Below, piece by piece: positions 61,947-64,000 of a stretch of DNA of 64,000 nucleotides. How positions within the stretch are numbered: the first letter of the stretch is position 1; each line of letters begins with the position of its first letter. The stretch is taken from positions 1-64,000 of the forward strand of contig CAJTOI010000016.1 in NCBI GenBank assembly GCA_910577925.1. Reading direction: 5' to 3'. Position numbers and translations under genes: made by a program. Origin of the DNA: an uncultured Roseburia sp. (lineage in GTDB: Bacteria; Bacillota; Clostridia; Lachnospirales; Lachnospiraceae). Below the pieces are notes generated by a model. That model ran no database searches, was not told the DNA's origin, and saw only the letters and a program-made list of their open reading frames with translations.

Positions 61947-63741
61947 CTGTTTCTTCCTTTTCATGTGCTGCAAAGTCCAAAGTGCCGTGCAGAATCTGCG
62001 GGGATTCCCTCAACAGCGGAAGGATAATCACTGCTTTTGCACCGCCGGCGGGACTGTTGTAAAAGGTGTGTTCATAGTTGTTTCGGTAAATAATGTCAAT
62101 CCGGTGTTTGAGGTTTTCGATGCCGACATGTTTATCGGCATACAGGTTATTTGCCGTACTGTTGAGTGTGTCCAGAATTTTCTGACTGTATCCGACGCCG
62201 TTGTCGCCGATCATAATCTGCATGGCAGGAACGCCGTTGATTGCGGTCTCTGTGATTTTGAGATCAAATATGAGAAGATTGCGGTTTTCTTTATTATATT
62301 TGATCGTATTTTCCAGGAAGGTCTGAATGATAAGCGAGGGCACCTTATACGGCAAAAGCGCCTGATCAATCTGCTGGTTTAAGATGATAGGAGTCGTCCG
62401 GTCAAGAAGGATAATATTATAATAATCATTTACTTCGTCGAGCTCGTCCGCGAGAGAAACCAGTTCCAGATTGTCACGGAAAATGTATCTCAGATGGCTG
62501 GAAAAGGCGATCAGCATTCGTTTCATTTTTGCATAGTCGCCCGTTTCCGCCATTCCGTTCAGGCTTTTCAGACAGTTAATGATAAAGTGCGAGCGTGTCT
62601 GAAGCTGAAAATACTGCAGAACCGCGCGATTCTTTTCAAAAGCCTCTTTCAGCATCTGGTCGCTGATCTGATTTTTCGTATTTACAAGTTCCGCGATCGC
62701 TTCGTCAATCTGCCGAAATTCAAGGATGCTGGTATTTGTCGCCGGCGAATACGTGCTGTTTGCGGAGCGGCCAAGCTGTCTGGCCGCCGTATGAATCTGT
62801 TCGAGCGGATATAAGAGAAAGGTATTGATCCGCAGCAGAAGGAGTGAGAAAAAGGCGAATAATATCAGGATCAGCAGAATGATCAGCGCAACCGTCAGCT
62901 TCGCGTAGGGCACCTTGTAGACGGCGTGAAACACGCCTGACATATAGACGGACGTGTTGCTGACAGGGAGACACGCGATCGTGTACTTTGTGAACAAATG
63001 ATTGGACGGATACCGAAGTTTTTCATAAAGCTCCTCGTCGGAGAGCGTTTCAAAGGGCTGTTTAAGATCGGTGATATAGGAGAGATCGGAGAGAATCGAC
63101 TGCTCGTCAATAAACAGCAAAGCTCCGAGGTTGCTGTTTTCGGTGTTCGTCATAAAACAACTCAGTTTATCGAGCTGAATCGCGGAAATGATACAGATTC
63201 CGTTGTTTTTGGTTCCGTAGGTCAGATAGGAATGACCGCCGAAGGCAATGATATTCCAGTTCCCGTACTGAATGGATGATACTTCGCGGTATTGTTCTAA
63301 CAGGAAGCGTTTGAGGGTCGTCATATTTGCGATCTCACTCGAGGAATAAGAGGAGCCGAGCACATACAGGGATGTCTTTTCGTTGTCGGTATTTACAAAA
63401 ATACATTCGTCGTTTGATACATGAGACTCTAAGAGCTTTCGCGTATTCTGTTCGATGATGATCCGCTCCAGGGAAGAAAGGTTTGAGACAGTAAGCATCA
63501 TGAAATTGGAATTGTTGTAGATTAATTTGTCCTGGTAGGAAGTGATTTCATCCATTTCTTTTTCCAGTGTGTTGCGGTACATGCGCAGCGCCGATTCGAT
63601 TGTTTCGGCTGTCTGGCGGGTCATAAACGAATAGGCGATAGACGCGTAGAGCACGAGTAATACAAACGTAATCGCAAAGATGAGTGAAAAACTGGTAAAG
63701 AAAATTTTTTTTATGGAGTAAAGTTTTCTTTCTGTATTCAT
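61924..63741 (-). CDS. YesM-like sensor histidine kinase
   Basis: 605 residues. Membrane helices at about 12-34 and 283-305 flank an outer sensor of about 245 residues. The His_kinase domain has His385 in T-R-S-H-F-I-I-N-C-L, a variant of the usual P-H-F-L-Y-N, and the HATPase has N-T-I-K-Y-N and D-N-G-V-G-Y. Its partner regulator overlaps the 3' end. It is divergent from a gene that begins at 63924, probably the first gene of another importer operon. Confidence 0.92.
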   Translation of the reverse strand: MNTERKLYSIKKIFFTSFSLIFAITFVLLVLYASIAYSFMTRQTAETIESALRMYRNTLEKEMDEITSYQDKLIYNNSNFMMLTVSNLSSLERIIIEQNTRKLLESHVSNDECIFVNTDNEKTSLYVLGSSYSSSEIANMTTLKRFLLEQYREVSSIQYGNWNIIAFGGHSYLTYGTKNNGICIISAIQLDKLSCFMTNTENSNLGALLFIDEQSILSDLSYITDLKQPFETLSDEELYEKLRYPSNHLFTKYTIACLPVSNTSVYMSGVFHAVYKVPYAKLTVALIILLILILFAFFSLLLLRINTFLLYPLEQIHTAARQLGRSANSTYSPATNTSILEFRQIDEAIAELVNTKNQISDQMLKEAFEKNRAVLQYFQLQTRSHFIINCLKSLNGMAETGDYAKMKRMLIAFSSHLRYIFRDNLELVSLADELDEVNDYYNIILLDRTTPIILNQQIDQALLPYKVPSLIIQTFLENTIKYNKENRNLLIFDLKITETAINGVPAMQIMIGDNGVGYSQKILDTLNSTANNLYADKHVGIENLKHRIDIIYRNNYEHTFYNSPAGGAKAVIILPLLRESPQILHGTLDFAAHEKEETDESFACR

Positions 63742-63766
63742 AAAACCGCCGCCCTTCCGACTAAAT

Positions 63767-63802
63767 AATACTATATTGTTTGAGAGAATACTATATTGTT
63801 TG
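63767..63802. promoter_or_regulatory. Exact 16-bp direct repeats, 20-bp period, candidate operator
   Basis: AATACTATATTGTTTG occurs at 63767-63782 and 63787-63802 with no mismatch. It lies 26 bases upstream of the kinase gene and between it and the divergent gene at 63924. The repeat pair fits binding by the AraC-type regulator encoded at 60360-61946. Confidence 0.6.
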
Positions 63803-63842
63803 CAGGTGTGTCAAAAAAACAACAGAAGTTCACGGAAAAGTG

Positions 63843-63884
63843 AAAATGAATCATTTTGACTATTCAAAAGAGGCATGGGAAAAT
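63843..63884 (+). promoter_or_regulatory. Promoter with overlapping palindrome for the gene at 63924
   Basis: TTGACT (63856-63861), a 17-base spacer and GAAAAT (63879-63884) form a plausible promoter. A perfect 15-base palindrome, AAAATGA-A-TCATTTT (63843-63857), overlaps the -35 box and may be a repressor or activator site. Confidence 0.5.
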
Positions 63885-63923
63885 GAGAGCAGAACAAAAT
63901 AAATCGATTTGGGAGGGGGATCA

Positions 63924-64000
63924 ATGAAAAAAATGATGCTGCGTCCGGGAACACCGGACGATGACAACAGGGAGTATCTTCCGGAGAAAATCAAGGGAAC
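63924..64000 (+). CDS. Start of an unidentified gene, cut by the window end
   Basis: GGGAGGGGG lies 5 bases before the ATG, and the frame is open for 25 codons to the window end (M-K-K-M-M-L-R-P-G-T-P-D-D-D-N-R-E-Y). The visible part is a polar N-terminus without a signal peptide and no domain can be named. Its divergent position beside a YesM/YesN pair suggests an importer permease or enzyme gene, but that is only context. Confidence 0.6.
   Translation, partial: MKKMMLRPGTPDDDNREYLPEKIKG

Noticed and set aside
1..64000. Mobile elements, prophage, CRISPR, tRNA or rRNA genes
   Set aside because: I found no transposase or integrase, no regularly spaced repeat array beyond the short ones listed, and no recognisable tRNA or rRNA sequence. 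tRNA absence was judged by eye only.

Overview
The window looks like chromosomal DNA of an anaerobic gut Firmicute of the Lachnospiraceae (Clostridia). The evidence is a moderately high GC content, strong AGGAGG-type ribosome sites, a SCIFF peptide with its radical SAM maturase, a Csp-like subtilase, lipoprotein-anchored ABC binding proteins, YesM/YesN two-component systems and a FapA-like (DUF342) protein. I see no rRNA, tRNA, CRISPR array, prophage or insertion sequence. The longest stretch without a protein gene is about 280 bases (7104-7385).

Layout. 96-5049: a FapA-like protein with an N-terminal repeat of exact 26-residue period, an HD-GYP protein with a degenerate receiver, and a Csp-like subtilase. 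5191-16806: galE, a convergent AraC regulator, a sugar ABC importer, a GH112 galacto-N-biose/lacto-N-biose phosphorylase, a sugar nucleotidyltransferase, an N-acetylhexosamine 1-kinase-like protein and a cytoplasmic alpha-amylase. Together these look like uptake and phosphorolysis of Gal-beta-1,3-HexNAc from mucin or milk glycans. 16832-22041: two translationally coupled hybrid histidine kinases, the second fused to a DegV (fatty-acid-binding) domain. 22111-24935: a lipoprotein serpin, an ECF sigma factor and a probable membrane anti-sigma factor. 25021-26970: ilvE and an aldose-epimerase-like gene. 27077-31460: the SCIFF locus (TIGR04086 membrane protein, SCIFF precursor, maturase, fused SecDF).

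31594-36810: a chemotaxis receptor, a DUF1294 protein, glyA, a trigger-factor-like lipoprotein and a secreted protein of unknown function. 37016-42076: a MacAB-type ABC system with two different adaptor proteins. 42139-48167: a CgeB-like glycosyltransferase followed by a Bce-like response regulator, kinase, ABC ATPase and permease. 48275-49564: serS. 49751-59304: a glycan-use locus made of an Lpl/Ytc-type ABC importer, YesM/YesN, a carboxylesterase and a GH2 glycosidase. It is followed by the 3' remnant of a second carboxylesterase. 59467-63741 (minus): an esterase-fold protein lacking its nucleophile serine and a second YesN/YesM pair. A divergent gene begins at 63924 and runs off the end.

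The most notable items are the kinase-DegV fusion, the phosphorylase locus with a pyrophosphorylase-type enzyme where galT would be expected, the dead esterase, the esterase remnant, and phased direct repeats (19, 20, 21 and 11 bp periods) in front of regulated operons, which are candidate operators. None of the functional assignments was tested by database search.
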